A stretch of DNA of 38,365 nt from an uncultured Bacteroidales bacterium (GCA_947175635.1 CAMWNM010000016.1:1-38365); one strand, 5' to 3'; positions 8,159 through 17,808 are shown, counted from the stretch's first letter. Notes: generated by a model not told the origin, from the sequence alone. Program-made: numbers and translations.

Positions 8159-9550
8159 ATGAAAAACAAATATTCCGATCTGATTGAACAAACTTTTGAA
8201 TTTCCGAAAGATGAATTTAAGGTGATAGATGGCGAATTGTATTTTAACGATGTGCCCTTGATGGATATCATCAAGCAATATGGAACACCGTTGAAAATTA
8301 CGTATCTGCCTAAAATTTCTTCGCAGATACAATGGGCAAAACGTTTGTTCAATGTGGCTATGGCCAAGGTGGATTATCAAGGCGACTACAATTACTGTTA
8401 CTGCACCAAGAGTTCCCAGTTTGAATTCATATTGGAAGAAGTGCTCAAAAACGATGTGCATATAGAAACCTCTTCGGCTTTTGATATCAATCTTATTTTC
8501 GAACTTTATGCACAGGGGCTTATCGACAAGGAACACTATATCATCTGCAACGGATTCAAACGTCCGCAGTATATGGAGAATATCGCCGAGTTGGTGAATC
8601 AGGGCTTTTCCAAAACCACCCCCATTCTCGACAACAAGGAAGAGTTCGAGTATCTGGATAAATGTATCGAAAAGAAATGCCAACTGGGTATCCGGATTGC
8701 TTCAGAGGAAGAGCCCCGTTTCGATTTCTATACCTCCCGTTTGGGCATCCGTTGCGATGAAATCGTGGATTTTTACAAGCAGAAGATTGCCAAGAACAAG
8801 AAATTCAGTCTTGAAATGCTGCATTTCTTTATCAATACGGGTATCAAAGACTCTTCCTATTATTGGAACGAATTGGCGCGAAGCGTGGGGCTGTATTGCG
8901 AACTGAAAAAGATTTGTCCTTCGCTTCACGCCATCAATATCGGCGGCGGATTTCCCATCAAGAACCGATTGGATTTCGATTACGACTATGAATACATGGC
9001 CGAGGAGATTGTGGCGCAGATCAAGAATATCTGCGGGCAGAACGGAATTCCCGATCCGGATATCTTCACCGAGTTCGGATCCTTTACGGTGGGCGAAAGC
9101 GGCGCGGCCCTCTATTCCATCGTGAATCAGAAGCAGCAGAACGACCGGGAGCGCTGGTATATGATAGACAGTTCCTTTATGACTACGCTGCCCGATACTT
9201 GGGGTATCAACCAACGTTATGTGCTGTTGGCGGTAAACAACTGGGACAAAGAATACCAACGTGTGTTTCTGGGCGGTCTTACCTGCGACAGCCAGGACTA
9301 CTATAATACCGAGGCCCACTCCAATGCCGTGTTCCTGCCCAAGATGACTGAGGGCGAGCCCATGTATATCGGTTTCTTCCACACCGGTGCCTATCAGGAA
9401 GCCTTGGGTGGCTACGGCGGCATACAGCACTGTCTTATTCCTGCGCCCAAGCATATCATCATCGACAAGGATGCCGACGGCGAATATACCACCAAACTTT
9501 TCGCCAAAGAACAGAGCTACAAGGCGATGTTGAAGACCTTGGGGTATTAG
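8159..9550 (+). CDS. fold-III PLP decarboxylase, probable arginine decarboxylase
   Basis: 463 residues in the alanine-racemase-fold (Orn/DAP/Arg decarboxylase) family. The PLP lysine is Lys84 (NYCYCTKSSQ), the phosphate-binding glycine loop is INIGGGFPIK, and the catalytic cysteine motif GGLTCDSQDYY (Cys376) is the form found in basic amino-acid decarboxylases. This compact Bacteroidetes protein is usually annotated as arginine decarboxylase, the first step of the agmatine route to spermidine, and is much shorter than the 630-residue SpeA. The open frame begins at 8087, but the ATG at 8159 gives the natural N terminus, and the promoter -7 box at 8082-8089 places the transcript start downstream of the first ATG. 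Substrate (arginine versus meso-DAP or carboxynorspermidine) is inferred, not shown; no polyamine genes flank it. Confidence 0.8.
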   Translation: MKNKYSDLIEQTFEFPKDEFKVIDGELYFNDVPLMDIIKQYGTPLKITYLPKISSQIQWAKRLFNVAMAKVDYQGDYNYCYCTKSSQFEFILEEVLKNDVHIETSSAFDINLIFELYAQGLIDKEHYIICNGFKRPQYMENIAELVNQGFSKTTPILDNKEEFEYLDKCIEKKCQLGIRIASEEEPRFDFYTSRLGIRCDEIVDFYKQKIAKNKKFSLEMLHFFINTGIKDSSYYWNELARSVGLYCELKKICPSLHAINIGGGFPIKNRLDFDYDYEYMAEEIVAQIKNICGQNGIPDPDIFTEFGSFTVGESGAALYSIVNQKQQNDRERWYMIDSSFMTTLPDTWGINQRYVLLAVNNWDKEYQRVFLGGLTCDSQDYYNTEAHSNAVFLPKMTEGEPMYIGFFHTGAYQEALGGYGGIQHCLIPAPKHIIIDKDADGEYTTKLFAKEQSYKAMLKTLGY

Positions 9551-9765
9551 GATTTGCCCAAAGCCATGGGGGCTGTCAAATATGAATTTCATCTTGCGAT
9601 GAAAGGAGAGGCACCCCTCATGGCATGCACTTTTCAAACATCGTGTGCGGTAACGGTATCGTGGCGGTATCGCCTGGCGCCCATCGCAACGCCTCATGGT
9701 CCACCGGGAACATATCCACCCGCGTTTCCGCGACAGGCAACAATATCCTAAATCTAATATTTTCT
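9551..9765. other. noncoding gap after the decarboxylase
   Basis: No recognisable gene. A 65-codon frame (9554-9748) has no family resemblance and no start context. A small hairpin, TTTCATC/GATGAAA with loop TTGC (9587-9604), lacks a T run. Together with the leader at 9766-9852 this makes a 302-base gap without a protein gene. Confidence 0.5.
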
Positions 9766-9773
9766 TATATTTG
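9766..9773 (+). promoter_or_regulatory. manC promoter -7 box
   Basis: TATATTTG followed by C is a perfect TAnnTTTG box. No clear TTTG -33 box is seen 19-21 bases upstream. Transcription would start near 9780, only about five bases before the hairpin at 9785. Confidence 0.5.
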
Positions 9774-9784
9774 CTCCGCATATT

Positions 9785-9835
9785 CGAGATAGTGCAGACC
9801 GGGTGCGAACCCATGTTTGCACTATCTCGGTTTTT
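9785..9835 (+). terminator. perfect hairpin plus T run in the manC leader (attenuator or small-RNA terminator)
   Basis: CGAGATAGTGCA (9785-9796) pairs perfectly with TGCACTATCTCG (9818-9829), and the loop contains a nested GGGT/ACCC stem (9801-9812). GTTTTT follows at 9830-9835. The shape is that of an intrinsic terminator reading rightward, yet it ends 17 bases before the manC start and begins almost at the predicted transcript start. It could end read-through from the decarboxylase, release an RNA of about 50 nt, or regulate manC. Confidence 0.72.
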
Positions 9836-9852
9836 AATTTGCAGATAGAAAG

Positions 9853-10944
9853 ATGAATAAAGACTATTACGTAGTGATTATGGCCGGGGGGGCCGGTACG
9901 CGCTTTTGGCCCATGAGCACCAACGTATGTCCCAAGCAGTTTATCGATGTGATGGGGACGGGGCGGACGATGATACAGCAAACCTATGATCGTTTCAGAA
10001 ACTTTTGCCCGCCTGAAAATGTTTTGGTGGTAACGGGGCGTATTTACCGGGATATCGTGTTGGAGCAGTTGCCCGAACTGAAGCCGGAACAGGTATTGTG
10101 CGAACCCCACCGCAAGAACACCGCCCCCTGCATAGCCTACGCCAATTACAAAATCCATGCGGTTAATCCCGAAGCCACGGTGGTGGTGGCCCCCGCCGAT
10201 CACGTGGTGTTGAAGGAGGATGTTTTCGCGTCCGTGATCGGGCAGGCGGCCGAAGCGGCCAGCAAGAACGACTGGCTCATCACCTTGGGCATAAAGCCTT
10301 CTTATCCCAATACGGGCTACGGCTATATCCAGTTTGATCCCGAAACGGTGTACAACGGAGAGGAAAACCTGCGGAAGGTGAAGCTCTTTACCGAAAAGCC
10401 GGAATTGGAGATGGCCCGTACCTTTGTGGAAAGCGGCGAGTTCCTGTGGAACGCGGGGCTGTTTATCTGGTCGCTGAAAAGTTCGATGGAGGCTTTCCGT
10501 ACGTATCTGCCGGATGTGGACGAACTTTTTGCCGGCGGTCTGGGCAAATACAACACGCCGGCGGAGGCTGAATATATAGAGAAGGTATATCTGGTATGCA
10601 AGAGCATTTCCATCGACTACGGCGTGATGGAAAAGGCACGCAACGTATATGTGATAGCCTCCGATTTCGGTTGGAGCGATGTGGGGACATGGGGTTCGCT
10701 CTATGAACTCCGGGCCAAAGACAAGGCTGAAAACGCGATTGTGGGCAAGAACGTGATGATGTACGATTCTCGCCGTTGCATTGTGAATGTGCCGAAAAAC
10801 AAGCTGGTGGTGCTGGAAGGTCTGGAAAACTACATCGTGGTGGAGAACAACGATTGTCTGCTGGTCTGCCGCCGCAGCGAAGAACAGAAACTCCGTCAGA
10901 TCGTGGGGGATATCGCCTCCGAAAAGGGCGATAAATTTGTATAG
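9853..10944 (+). CDS. manC: mannose-1-phosphate guanylyltransferase
   Basis: Makes GDP-mannose from mannose-1-phosphate and GTP, for capsule, O-antigen, fucose or glycoprotein glycans. The 363-residue protein has the nucleotidyltransferase signature VIMAGGAGTRFWPMS followed by CPKQF. It also shows APADHVV, GYGYIQF, the sugar-phosphate motif FTEKPELEMA, NAGLFIW and the metal-site segment DFGWSDVGTWGSL. It is the single-domain short form: the C-terminal phosphomannose isomerase domain of bifunctional ManC/AlgA is absent. It pairs functionally with the phosphomannomutase at 16000, though the two are separated by other genes. The gene is preceded by the hairpin leader at 9785-9835 and followed 53 nt later by the S46 peptidase. 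Confidence 0.95.
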   Translation: MNKDYYVVIMAGGAGTRFWPMSTNVCPKQFIDVMGTGRTMIQQTYDRFRNFCPPENVLVVTGRIYRDIVLEQLPELKPEQVLCEPHRKNTAPCIAYANYKIHAVNPEATVVVAPADHVVLKEDVFASVIGQAAEAASKNDWLITLGIKPSYPNTGYGYIQFDPETVYNGEENLRKVKLFTEKPELEMARTFVESGEFLWNAGLFIWSLKSSMEAFRTYLPDVDELFAGGLGKYNTPAEAEYIEKVYLVCKSISIDYGVMEKARNVYVIASDFGWSDVGTWGSLYELRAKDKAENAIVGKNVMMYDSRRCIVNVPKNKLVVLEGLENYIVVENNDCLLVCRRSEEQKLRQIVGDIASEKGDKFV

Positions 10945-10997
10945 ACAGGCGGAAGGTTGATTGAAAAATAAATTAAATAAAACAAAATAAACAAGAT

Positions 10998-13169
10998 ATG
11001 AAAAAATTAGTTTTGTCATTGTGCGCGGTCCTCTGCGCTTTGACGCCTTTCAGGCTCTGCGCCGATGAGGGTATGTGGTTGCCTTTCCTCATCAAGCAGC
11101 TGAATTTCGAACAGATGCAGAAGTTGGGCTTGCGGCTCACGGCCGAAGACATCTACGATATCAACCATTCTTCGCTCAAGGATGCCATTGTGCAATTCGG
11201 CGGCGGTTGCACGGGTGAAATCGTTTCGCCCGAAGGTTTGCTGTTCACCAACCATCACTGCGGTTATGGCCAGATTCAGTCGCACAGCACGGTGGAACAC
11301 GACTACCTTACCGACGGCTTCTGGGCCATGAGTAAGGCCGAAGAACTGCCATGCCCCGGCCTTACGGTAAAATTCCTCGTACGTATGGAAGACGTAACGG
11401 AAAAGGTGCTGGCCTTTGTAAACGATGATATGGATGAATACGAAAGAGCCGACACTCTCAGGGCCGTGGTGAACCGCCTTGCCGACGAGGCATCCGAAAA
11501 CGGCCGTTACCTTACCCAGCTCAAGAACTATTTTGCCGGAAACGAATATTACCTTTTGGTCTATGAAGAATACAAGGACGTCCGTCTGGTAGGCGCCCCC
11601 CCCAGTTCGGTAGGCAAATACGGTGCGGATGCCGACAACTGGATGTGGCCGCGCCATACCTGCGACTTTTCGGTGTTCCGCGTCTATACCGCGCCTGATG
11701 GCTCGCCGGCCGCGTACAGCGAAGACAATGTGCCCCTCAAACCCAAGCATTACCTTCCCGTTTCCATCGCCGGTATCCGGGAAAACGACTACGCCATGAT
11801 TCTGGGCTATCCCGGTTCCACCGACCGCTTCCTCTCCTCCTGGGGTGTGCAGCAGGTAATCGATGTGATCGCGCCCACCATCGTCAAGACCCGTCGGGCC
11901 AAGCTGGATGTACTCGACAAACATATGGCCGCTGACCCTGCTGTGCGTATCAAATACGCTTCCATCTACGCGCAGATAGCCAACTATTGGAAAAATTACA
12001 TCGGTCAGGAAAAGCAATTGCAGAAAAATCATGTGGCCGATAAGAAACGCGAAATCGAAGGCCGGTTCGCCGCTTTTGCCGCCGACAAGCCCGAATACGC
12101 CTCGGTGCTGGGCGATTTGGCCGAGTCCTATGAGGTGTTGAATCCGCTGATGCGCCTCAATTATTATTTCTTTGAAGCCGTGCGAGGCCCGCAGGTGCTG
12201 AGCTATGCGATGCGTCTTTCGGCTTTGGAAGAAGCTTTGCAGCGCAAAGACGAGGATCAGGTGAAAAAGATTTGCGAATCGATGCGTGCCGCCATTCCGG
12301 CCATGTACAAGGATTACGACGGTGAAGTGAACCGTGAAATGATTGCCCGTTGTCTGGAATTGTACTATAACGATATAGATGCCGGGATGCAACCCGAAGA
12401 TTTCCGTGCCTATGTGGCCAAGAAGAAAGGCGATTTCAATGCGATTGCCGATGACATCTACAACAATACCGTAGTGGCGGAGGCCGGGAAACTGGAAGCT
12501 TTCCTGAACAATCCGAGCCTGAAGAAACTGCAGCAGGATCCGGCTTACAAATGGACACAATCCATTTATCGCAAGGCCAAGGAATTCGGCTCCGCACCCC
12601 AGGTACGGGAGGCCACGGCCAAGCAGACCAAAGCCAAACGTCTGTTTGTGAAAGGCGTGCGTGAAATGAATGCCGGCACGGCCTATGCGCCCGACGCCAA
12701 CCTCACCATGCGTCTCAGCTACGGTTCGGTAAAAGGCTATGATCCGGCCGATGCGGTACACTACGACTTCATCACCACCATCGAAGGTGTGATGCAGAAA
12801 GAGAATCCGAACGACCCCGACTTTATCGTTCCCGCCCGTCTGAAAGAACTTTATCAGGCCAAAGACTACGGTCAGTATGGCGACAGCACGCTGGTAACAT
12901 GCTTCCTTACCAACAACGACATTACCGGCGGCAATTCGGGCAGTCCCGTCATCAACGCCAACGGAGAGTTGATCGGACTTGCTTTCGACGGCAACTGGGA
13001 AGCCATGAGCGGCGATATTTTCTTTGAACCGCAATTGCAGCGCACCATCGTGGCCGATATCCGTTATGTACTTTTCATCATCGACAAGTACGCCGGTGCC
13101 ACCAACCTGATCAACGAGCTTACCCTTGTAAAGGAAAGACCGCAGGCCGAAGCCGCACAGGCCGAATAA
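10998..13169 (+). CDS. dpp7: S46 dipeptidyl peptidase, predicted DPP7 type
   Basis: 723 residues with a Sec signal peptide (KKLVLSLCAVLCALTPFRLC) and then the S46 chymotrypsin-fold enzyme with its helical regulatory insert. The triad is His87 (FTNHHCGYGQ), Asp223 (WPRHTCDFSVFR) and Ser647 (GGNSGSPVI). Family members remove dipeptides from the N terminus of peptides in the periplasm, feeding asaccharolytic growth. The residue 18 after the catalytic Ser is Gly665 (FDGNWEAM). In Porphyromonas enzymes this position is Gly673 in DPP7 (broad, hydrophobic P1) and Arg673 in DPP11 (Asp/Glu P1), so a DPP7-like specificity is predicted. The length matches the family (about 710-720). It lies 53 nt downstream of manC and may share its transcript. 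Confidence 0.93.
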   Translation: MKKLVLSLCAVLCALTPFRLCADEGMWLPFLIKQLNFEQMQKLGLRLTAEDIYDINHSSLKDAIVQFGGGCTGEIVSPEGLLFTNHHCGYGQIQSHSTVEHDYLTDGFWAMSKAEELPCPGLTVKFLVRMEDVTEKVLAFVNDDMDEYERADTLRAVVNRLADEASENGRYLTQLKNYFAGNEYYLLVYEEYKDVRLVGAPPSSVGKYGADADNWMWPRHTCDFSVFRVYTAPDGSPAAYSEDNVPLKPKHYLPVSIAGIRENDYAMILGYPGSTDRFLSSWGVQQVIDVIAPTIVKTRRAKLDVLDKHMAADPAVRIKYASIYAQIANYWKNYIGQEKQLQKNHVADKKREIEGRFAAFAADKPEYASVLGDLAESYEVLNPLMRLNYYFFEAVRGPQVLSYAMRLSALEEALQRKDEDQVKKICESMRAAIPAMYKDYDGEVNREMIARCLELYYNDIDAGMQPEDFRAYVAKKKGDFNAIADDIYNNTVVAEAGKLEAFLNNPSLKKLQQDPAYKWTQSIYRKAKEFGSAPQVREATAKQTKAKRLFVKGVREMNAGTAYAPDANLTMRLSYGSVKGYDPADAVHYDFITTIEGVMQKENPNDPDFIVPARLKELYQAKDYGQYGDSTLVTCFLTNNDITGGNSGSPVINANGELIGLAFDGNWEAMSGDIFFEPQLQRTIVADIRYVLFIIDKYAGATNLINELTLVKERPQAEAAQAE

Positions 13170-13208
13170 GCCTTGTGCGCAGATTAAAACAAACGTAAAC
13201 CATCATTC

Positions 13209-13240
13209 GGGCAGCCTGTTCACAGCCACAGGCTGCCCTT
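13209..13240 (+). terminator. hairpin after dpp7
   Basis: Stem GGGCAGCCTGT (13209-13219) with ACAGGCTGCCC (13228-13238), 11 bp, loop of 8. Only two T bases follow, so it is either a weak terminator or an mRNA 3'-end structure. Confidence 0.55.
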
Positions 13241-13301
13241 ACCTCAAATACCCTTTTCGGATCCGGTGTCTTTGCCGGGTTTGAAAGAAACCGAAGATCC
13301 C

Positions 13302-15272
13302 ATGAACGAGGAAACTATCGAACAGTCGGCCGCGGCCGAAAAGTCAGAAGTAAATCTGAATCAATTGGAAGCAATCGCCGCCCGGCAGAGACGGCAGGCA
13401 GAGGCGGAAGCCGATGAAAAGGCTATGGAAGAATCCCATGCCGATGTTGAGAATACCGCCGAACCCCCAACCGAAGAACTTTCAGAAGAAGAAATAAAGC
13501 GTATTTCGGCTTTGGACCGGGAGAATATCGTGGCCAGACTGGAGGCGTTGTTTGATCGGAAAGGCTTGGAAGAAGCCAAAAACACTGTGGCTTTGCTCCG
13601 TCTTAAATACAAGGAAAAGACGGGCGAGGTAAAGAAAGAGGCTTTAGACAAATTTCTGGAAGAAGGAGGCAACAAGATAGATTTCCGTTTTGCCGACGGC
13701 ATAGAAGACCGATTTGTTTCCGTTACGCAGAAGATTCGCGAGTATCATCAGAAAAAGCGGGAGGAACAGGAAAAACTGATGGCCGACAATCTCCGCAGGA
13801 AAAAGGAACTTTTGGAACAGCTCAGGCAGCTGGTGGAAGAAGACAAGCCGCTTAAGCAAACCTATGATGCCTTTACGAAACTGACCGAGACATGGCGGGA
13901 AATCAAGCCCATTGCCCGTGCCGAGTCCAACAATCTGTGGCAGAGTTACCATTTTCTGGTAGAGAAGTTTTTTGAGAAAGTACGCATCAACAACGAACTC
14001 CGGGAACTCGATTACAAAAAGAATCTGGAAGAGAAGATTCAGCTTTGCGAAAGGGCCGAAAGCCTCCTGGCGGAGGAATCCATTGCCAAAGCCGCCCGTG
14101 AACTGCACCTGTTGCACGACCGTTGGAAAGAAACAGGTCCGGTAAGCCTTGAGAAGAAGGATGAGATCTGGGAAAGGTTCAAGGCCGCTTCAGACGCCAT
14201 CGCCCAAAAACGCAAAGAATACTACGATAGCCTGCAAGCCGAAATGGAACAGAATCTTTTGGCAAAACGCGCTTTGTGTGAGAAGGCGGAAGCCTTGTTG
14301 GGAGAGGAACGCAAAGGCATAAAAGATTGGAATGCCGGTGCGGAGCGGGTGTCGGAAATGATGTCGTTGTGGAAAAACATAGGACGTGCCCCCCAAAATG
14401 AGAACGATGCGGTATGGGAACGTTTCCGCGCCAGTTTGAACGCCTATTTTGAAGCCAGAAAGGAATTCTACCGCAAGATCAGGGAAGAGCAGAGCAACAA
14501 CTACAATCTCAAGGTTGATCTGTGCGTGCGTGCGGAGAACATTGCCCGGCGCACCGATTACCGTGCCGCTACCGAAGAATTGCTGAAGCTGCAGCAACAG
14601 TGGAAAGAAGCCGGTCCTGTACCTTTCCGGGTGTCCGACAAGATTTGGAAACGGTTCAGGGCTGCCTGCGACGAGTTTTTCAAGAACAAGGCCGATTACT
14701 ACCGCTCTTTACGGAGCAGCGAAAACGCAAATAAAGAAGCCAAGGAAGCCTTGGTGGAAGAGGCCAAATCCTTGGCGGTTGACAATCGCGAAGCTTTGCT
14801 TGCGGCCGTAAAGGATTTACAGCGCAGATGGACCGAAATAGGCCATGTGCCGATGAAAGACAAAGACCGCCTGTATGCCGGTTTTCGTGCCGCGATAGAC
14901 GAGAAATTCAAGGTATTCGGTTTGAGCCACTCCAATGGAATGCGCGATTTTTCTCATATCCGGACCCCCGAAGACGCGGCCTTATTGAGCAATAAGGATA
15001 TTGCCCAGCTCAACACACGCATACAGCGGCTCAAGGGCGACATCACGCTTTGGGAAAACAACATGGGCTTTATTTCTTTGGCCAAGAGTTCGGCCGTGTT
15101 GCGCAAGGAATTTGAGAACAAGATACAGCGGGCTAAAGAAGAATTGGCTTTGTTGGAAGCCAAACTTAAGATTATCCGCACCAAGCCTGCGGAAAAAAAC
15201 GGTGTTTCCGCGCCCGCACCCGAAACGGTTGAAAGGGAAGCTTCTGCCGGCAAAGAAGGAGAGAACGCTTAG
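13302..15272 (+). CDS. DUF349 repeat coiled-coil protein
   Basis: 656 residues, very rich in Glu, Lys and Arg, with no signal peptide. At least five DUF349 units of about 70-75 residues follow one another from about residue 190 to 540. Each has a tryptophan-lysine core and a second helix, for example [40 protein letters not shown] and [20 protein letters not shown]. The C terminus (about 555-635) is a predicted coiled coil. The function of DUF349 is not established; the domain is also found in some Actinobacteria and Proteobacteria. The open frame starts at a GTG at 13266, but the ATG at 13302 (MNEETIEQ) is the better start. Its stop codon overlaps the trmD GTG start by one base, so trmD translation is probably coupled to it. 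Confidence 0.85.
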   Translation: MNEETIEQSAAAEKSEVNLNQLEAIAARQRRQAEAEADEKAMEESHADVENTAEPPTEELSEEEIKRISALDRENIVARLEALFDRKGLEEAKNTVALLRLKYKEKTGEVKKEALDKFLEEGGNKIDFRFADGIEDRFVSVTQKIREYHQKKREEQEKLMADNLRRKKELLEQLRQLVEEDKPLKQTYDAFTKLTETWREIKPIARAESNNLWQSYHFLVEKFFEKVRINNELRELDYKKNLEEKIQLCERAESLLAEESIAKAARELHLLHDRWKETGPVSLEKKDEIWERFKAASDAIAQKRKEYYDSLQAEMEQNLLAKRALCEKAEALLGEERKGIKDWNAGAERVSEMMSLWKNIGRAPQNENDAVWERFRASLNAYFEARKEFYRKIREEQSNNYNLKVDLCVRAENIARRTDYRAATEELLKLQQQWKEAGPVPFRVSDKIWKRFRAACDEFFKNKADYYRSLRSSENANKEAKEALVEEAKSLAVDNREALLAAVKDLQRRWTEIGHVPMKDKDRLYAGFRAAIDEKFKVFGLSHSNGMRDFSHIRTPEDAALLSNKDIAQLNTRIQRLKGDITLWENNMGFISLAKSSAVLRKEFENKIQRAKEELALLEAKLKIIRTKPAEKNGVSAPAPETVEREASAGKEGENA

Positions 15273-15958
15273 TGAGAATCGATATCATCAGCCTCTTTCC
15301 CGAAATGTTTGCCGGGTTTCTGGCATCCTCCATTCCGGCGAGGGCGGTAAAGAAAGGTCTGTTCGAGCTGCGGTTGCATAATCTGCGCGATTACAGCACC
15401 AACCGATACAAGTCGGTGGACGACTATCCCTATGGCGGAGGCGCGGGTATGGTGCTGGGCATCGAACCTATCGACAACTGCATATCCACGCTTGCGGCCG
15501 AGCGGGAATACGATGAGGTGATTTTCGCCACGCCCGATGCCCCGGTACTGGATCAACCCATGGCCAACAGCCTTTCGCTCTGCCGCAATATCATTATCCT
15601 TTGCGGACACTACAAAGGGGTGGACGAGAGGGTAAGGGAACATCTGATCACCAAGGAGATTTCCATCGGCGATTACGTGCTTTCAGGCGGCGAATTGGCC
15701 GCGGCCGTGATCACCGATGCGGTGGTAAGGCTTATCCCGGGCGTGCTCAACGACGAGACATCGGCTTTGAGCGACTCCTTTCAAGACGGCCTTCTTTCGC
15801 CTCCCGTATATACACGTCCGCCCGAATACAGAGGTTGGAAAGTACCCGATGTATTGCTGGGCGGCAACGATAGGCTCAAGGCCGAATGGCGTTATGAAAA
15901 GGCGCTGGAGCGCACCAGGGAACGGAAGCCGTACCTGCTTGATCCGAAAGAAAACTGA
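15272..15958 (+). CDS. trmD: tRNA (guanine-37-N1)-methyltransferase
   Basis: SPOUT-class methyltransferase that uses SAM to form m1G37 next to the anticodon, preventing +1 frameshifts. The 228-residue protein begins [13 protein letters not shown] (GTG start) and shows the knot motifs [24 protein letters not shown] and [19 protein letters not shown], with the C-terminal [13 protein letters not shown]. Start choice: the GTG at 15272 shares its G with the upstream TAG (TAGTG), and no ATG gives the correct N terminus. In many bacteria trmD sits with rimM, rplS and rpsP; here it is instead in a DUF349-trmD-phosphomannomutase-smpB cluster. Confidence 0.96.
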   Translation: MRIDIISLFPEMFAGFLASSIPARAVKKGLFELRLHNLRDYSTNRYKSVDDYPYGGGAGMVLGIEPIDNCISTLAAEREYDEVIFATPDAPVLDQPMANSLSLCRNIIILCGHYKGVDERVREHLITKEISIGDYVLSGGELAAAVITDAVVRLIPGVLNDETSALSDSFQDGLLSPPVYTRPPEYRGWKVPDVLLGGNDRLKAEWRYEKALERTRERKPYLLDPKEN

Positions 15959-15999
15959 AAGATGAACCGCTGCCGCAAGGCGGCATAAACATAAGAACG

Positions 16000-17349
16000 A
16001 TGGGAGCATTCAAAGCCTACGATATCCGCGGGGTATATAACCGCGACTTCAACAAGGAAGACGTTTACAAAATCGGGTATTTTCTGCCCGAATTGCTGGA
16101 CACTAAAAAGATATTGGTGGGAAGGGATGTGCGTACCTCTTCTCCCGAGATTTTCGCCTATTTCTGCAAAGGTGCCGAAGACGCCGGCGCCGATGTTTAC
16201 GATTTGGGCATCTGCACCACGCCCATGGTGTATTGGGCCACGGCCGAATATGGTTTCAAGGCATCGGTGATGATTACCGCCTCTCACAATCCCAAAGAAT
16301 ACAACGGCTTGAAGATTTCGCGGGAGAATGCGCTTCCCGTGGGTTTCGACACCGGTCTGGGCGAACTGGAACGCTGGTTGAAAGAGCGGGTGGTGCTGCC
16401 GGTCGAGGCCAAGGGAAAAACCATCGGTTTCGATAAAAAGGCCGAGTACATCCGCTTCCAGAAACAGTGGGTAAGCGAAGACAACGCCTATCTGAAGATA
16501 GCCGTGGATTGCAGCAACGGCATGGCCTCTCTCTTCGTACACGAATTATTGGGCAACAAACCCGTGTATATATTCGATACCCCCGACGGAACCTTCCCCA
16601 ATCATGAAGCCAATCCGCTGGAGCCCGAAAACATCCGCGACATCAGCCGTACCGTAAAGGAGAACGGTTCGGATATCGGTGTGATATTCGACGGGGATGC
16701 CGACCGTGTGATGTTTGTAGATGAAAAAGGGCAGTTTATATCTCCCGATTTGATGATTGCCGTGCTGGGCAATTATTTCCTCAAGGAAAAAGGCCTGAAA
16801 GGAAAAGTCCTACAGGATATCCGCACCTCGAAAGCGGTGCGCGCCTATGTGGAATCTCTAGGCAGCAGCATGGAGATGTGGCGGGTGGGCCGTGCCTATG
16901 CCGCGCTCAAACTGCGCGAGATAGACGGCATCTATGGCGGCGAACTGGCCGGACACTATTATTTCCGCGATTTCAATTATTCGGATTCGGGGCTGATGGC
17001 CTGCAGTCTTCTCCTGGGCATCTTCGCCAAGCTGAAGAAACAAGGCGTAAGCGTGTCGCAGGCAATTTCCGCTATCGCCACCTATGCCAATTCGGGTGAG
17101 GTGAACTTCAAGCTCGAAGACAAACAGGGCGCGATGGAAGCCTTGCGCCGGCATTTTACCGAAGAGGAGGCCCCGGCCGCTTTCTACGACTTCGACGGTT
17201 ACCGCATCGAGTTCAAGGATTGGTGGTTCAATGTGCGTCCTTCCAATACCGAACCTTATCTGAGGCTTATCATGGAGGCAACCTCCCGGAAGCTGTTGGA
17301 TGAGAAACTGGCTGTGGCCAAAGGAATCATAGAAAAATGCCGCGCTTAA
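16000..17349 (+). CDS. manB: phosphomannomutase / phosphoglucomutase
   Basis: Alpha-D-phosphohexomutase that interconverts mannose-6-P and mannose-1-P (often also the glucose pair), giving the substrate of ManC. The 449 residues show AYDIRG at the N terminus, the phosphoserine Ser95 in [11 protein letters not shown], the magnesium loop DGDADR at 231-236, the sugar-specificity loop [10 protein letters not shown] and the C-terminal phosphate-binding [15 protein letters not shown]-[LM]-[SA]-GH is the PMM/PGM type. It begins 41 nt after trmD, with a small TGCCGC/GCGGCA hairpin between them, and its last 13 bases overlap smpB in another frame. Whether it acts mainly on mannose or on glucose is inferred from the presence of manC upstream. 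Confidence 0.93.
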   Translation: MGAFKAYDIRGVYNRDFNKEDVYKIGYFLPELLDTKKILVGRDVRTSSPEIFAYFCKGAEDAGADVYDLGICTTPMVYWATAEYGFKASVMITASHNPKEYNGLKISRENALPVGFDTGLGELERWLKERVVLPVEAKGKTIGFDKKAEYIRFQKQWVSEDNAYLKIAVDCSNGMASLFVHELLGNKPVYIFDTPDGTFPNHEANPLEPENIRDISRTVKENGSDIGVIFDGDADRVMFVDEKGQFISPDLMIAVLGNYFLKEKGLKGKVLQDIRTSKAVRAYVESLGSSMEMWRVGRAYAALKLREIDGIYGGELAGHYYFRDFNYSDSGLMACSLLLGIFAKLKKQGVSVSQAISAIATYANSGEVNFKLEDKQGAMEALRRHFTEEEAPAAFYDFDGYRIEFKDWWFNVRPSNTEPYLRLIMEATSRKLLDEKLAVAKGIIEKCRA

Positions 17350-17795
17350 AATCCGACATACGCATCAAGAACAAAAAGGCCGAATATCAGTTTTTTCTGA
17401 TAGACCGCTACACGGCCGGGCTGGTGCTTACCGGTACCGAGATCAAATCGATCCGGGCCGGCAAGGCCAGTGTGAACGAGTCTTTCTGCGTTTTCATTCG
17501 GGGCGAACTTTTTATCAAGAATATGTATGTGGCCGAATACAGTCATGGTTCGGCCTTCAACCATGTGCCCCGCCGCGACCGGAAACTGTTGCTCAACAAA
17601 CGCGAGTTGCGCAAGCTGGAGGGTAAGATCAAGGAAAAGGGGCTTACCATCATCCCCGTAGTGCTCTTTATAGATGAAAACGGCCGGGCCAAGATAGACA
17701 TCGCCCTTGCCAAGGGAAAAAAACTGTACGACAAGCGCGAAACGCTCAAAGAAAAAGATCTCAAGCGCCAGATGCAAAGAGGCCGCGACGAATAG
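17337..17795 (+). CDS. smpB: SsrA-binding protein SmpB
   Basis: Binds tmRNA (SsrA) and brings it to stalled ribosomes for trans-translation. The 152-residue protein has [21 protein letters not shown], the hallmark [20 protein letters not shown], the [13 protein letters not shown] strand, [15 protein letters not shown] and the basic C-terminal tail ([19 protein letters not shown]) that enters the mRNA channel. The ATG at 17337 lies inside the end of the phosphomannomutase gene (13-nt overlap), suggesting coupled translation. The tmRNA gene itself was not found in this window. The stop codon sits in the loop of the terminator hairpin at 17776-17808. Confidence 0.96.
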   Translation: MPRLKSDIRIKNKKAEYQFFLIDRYTAGLVLTGTEIKSIRAGKASVNESFCVFIRGELFIKNMYVAEYSHGSAFNHVPRRDRKLLLNKRELRKLEGKIKEKGLTIIPVVLFIDENGRAKIDIALAKGKKLYDKRETLKEKDLKRQMQRGRDE

Positions 17796-17808
17796 CGCGG
17801 CCTCTTTT
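17776..17808 (+). terminator. smpB terminator overlapping the coding end
   Basis: AAAGAGGCCGCG (17776-17787) pairs perfectly with CGCGGCCTCTTT (17796-17807), 12 bp. The 8-base loop contains the smpB TAG stop (17793-17795). The 3' tail TTTTGCGTTT is a moderate U tract. Confidence 0.82.

Noticed and set aside
9554-9751. 65-codon frame after the decarboxylase
   Set aside because: No resemblance to known proteins, no start context, and proline/alanine-rich text typical of chance frames.
11016-13034. 672-codon minus-strand frame opposite the S46 peptidase gene
   Set aside because: It is a shadow of a GC-rich coding strand. The plus-strand gene has the complete catalytic triad and signal peptide.
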